A stretch of DNA of 6,925 bases. It comes from Nitrospirota bacterium. Lineage in GTDB: Bacteria > Nitrospirota > UBA9217. Positions 6,015-6,925 of this stretch are shown here, piece after piece. The translations under genes were made by a program, and so were the position numbers. Where the stretch lies: contig JAJYKN010000070.1 of assembly GCA_021788515.1 (NCBI GenBank), forward strand, positions 1 to 6,925, written 5' to 3'. Under the pieces are notes generated by a model. The model saw only the letters and a list, made by a program, of their open reading frames with translations, was not told the DNA's origin and searched no databases. Position 1 is the stretch's first letter. Every line of letters begins with the position of its first letter.

Positions 6015-6925
6015 CTACGCCGCTGCAACGGGCCGGGCGCAGCCGATGCTGGTGGTGTATTTCATTTTCTTGGTGTTTAAGAGCGCGCGGTCCGCGGAAA
6101 GGATGAGGTCGCGCGAGTTTTTCCCGTCGCGTGGAAAAGACGCGATGCCGATCGTGACCGTCAAAGCAAACTCCTTGTTGGTGATCTTCGCAAAACCCTC
6201 TTCTATTTCCTGTTTGATCCTGGTGGTGAACAAACTATAGGCCTTGGAAAGCTTGGTCTCGGGCAGGATGATGACGATCTCGTCGCCGCCGTACCGCGCG
6301 GCAAAGTCGGTGCTCCGGACGGCCCGCCGGATCGCCTCGCCGAGCGCAGTCAGCGCCCGGTCTCCGGACTGGTGGCCATAGGTGTCGTTGAATTTCTTGA
6401 AGTCGTTCACATCGACGAGCGCGAGCGAGAACTCCCTGTTGTGGCGTTCCGCACGCTGGAATTCCCGGTCCAACACGCCTTCGAAACACCGGCGGTTGAA
6501 CAAGCCGGTCAGGCTGTCGGTGTTCGCCTCCCGTATGAGCGTGGAATGCGCACGCGCGTTATTGATGGCGATCGAGGCGAAGGATGAAAGGATCTCCAGG
6601 GTCTGGAGGTCTTCTGCGGGGAACTTTCGGGGGGTGAAGTCATCGACGTACAGAATGCCGACGACCTCGTTGTCTACGAGGAGCGGGACACAGACAAGGG
6701 ACTTGATCCCCTCGTGAACGGCGATGGGATTGGTAAAGAAAGCTTTGTTCGTTGTGCTGTTGAGGACGGTCACGGTCGGTGACTTCAGGATCCGGTCGGT
6801 GAGTCCGCCCCGGCACACTTTCCACTCACGGTTGGCGATAAAGCCCCGGGAAAAACCTTTATGCGCATGAATGCGCATGGTCGCGGTCTTCGGCGTGTAC
6901 GTCTGGGCACGGGACGCTCGGCGAC
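6015..6925 (-). CDS. GAF-GGDEF diguanylate cyclase (5' truncated at window edge)
   Basis: This protein is predicted to make cyclic di-GMP from two GTP in response to a ligand or partner sensed by its GAF domain. The frame stays open from the ATG at 6878 to base 6925, that ATG has no Shine-Dalgarno, and the residues before it read like GAF sequence, so the true start is probably beyond the window. Counting from the Met at 6878, residues 1-108 are the rest of a GAF domain (KSLVCVPLLVDNEVVGILYVDD, then an amphipathic signalling helix). GGDEF follows from about 115: DSLTGLFNRR (121-130), metal-binding D156 in LVDVNDFKKFNDTYGH, the inhibitory-site motif RSTD (188-191), five residues before the active-site GGDEI (197-201). 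The last position is Ile instead of Phe, a conservative change, so activity is likely. No transmembrane segment is seen in the visible part. No EAL domain follows; the frame ends at TAG 6015. Confidence 0.92.
   Translation of the reverse strand, partial: RRASRAQTYTPKTATMRIHAHKGFSRGFIANREWKVCRGGLTDRILKSPTVTVLNSTTNKAFFTNPIAVHEGIKSLVCVPLLVDNEVVGILYVDDFTPRKFPAEDLQTLEILSSFASIAINNARAHSTLIREANTDSLTGLFNRRCFEGVLDREFQRAERHNREFSLALVDVNDFKKFNDTYGHQSGDRALTALGEAIRRAVRSTDFAARYGGDEIVIILPETKLSKAYSLFTTRIKQEIEEGFAKITNKEFALTVTIGIASFPRDGKNSRDLILSADRALLNTKKMKYTTSIGCARPVAAA

Overview
This window is a moderately GC-rich piece of bacterial chromosome with five protein-coding genes. Two are cut by the window edges. 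There is no RNA gene, transposase, phage gene or CRISPR array that I can see. The pairing of a radical SAM/DUF2344 gene with an RNase E/G gene, and the many purine-rich Shine-Dalgarno-type starts, fit a Desulfobacterota-like or Nitrospirota-like anaerobe. That placement is inferred from remembered gene order and repeat style, not from a marker gene.

Left half, plus strand: positions 1-1329 hold the 3' part of a B12-binding-type radical SAM protein (TIGR03960-like) joined in one reading frame to a DUF2344 (TIGR03936-like) domain. A 503-bp intergenic region follows. It carries a degenerate 10-bp-unit repeat with an inverted copy about 80 bp away, several small dyads, a faint minus-strand open frame and a possible promoter. 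Next comes an intact RNase G-type endoribonuclease gene (1833-3338) with all catalytic and zinc-link residues. In many genomes rplU and rpmA follow this gene. Here an 89-bp gap leads to a ClC-family chloride channel/antiporter gene (3428-4945). That gap contains a segment that can pair either with an upstream copy or with a downstream copy of the same 12-bp motif, and the downstream copy includes the ribosome-binding site.

Right half, minus strand: a GAF-GGDEF diguanylate cyclase runs in from beyond the right edge and ends at 6015. An RluA-family pseudouridine synthase starts about 30 bp downstream, and the two are probably one transcription unit. They converge on the ClC gene across a 226-bp region with two short hairpins.

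Functionally the window is mostly housekeeping: RNA decay and maturation (RNase G), RNA modification (RluA-type) and a radical SAM enzyme often linked to them. A second-messenger enzyme and an anion transporter sit alongside. I do not see a convincing undescribed system. The items most worth a second look are the mutually exclusive hairpins ahead of the ClC gene, the dispersed-looking repeat at 1371-1510 and the radical SAM/DUF2344 fusion.
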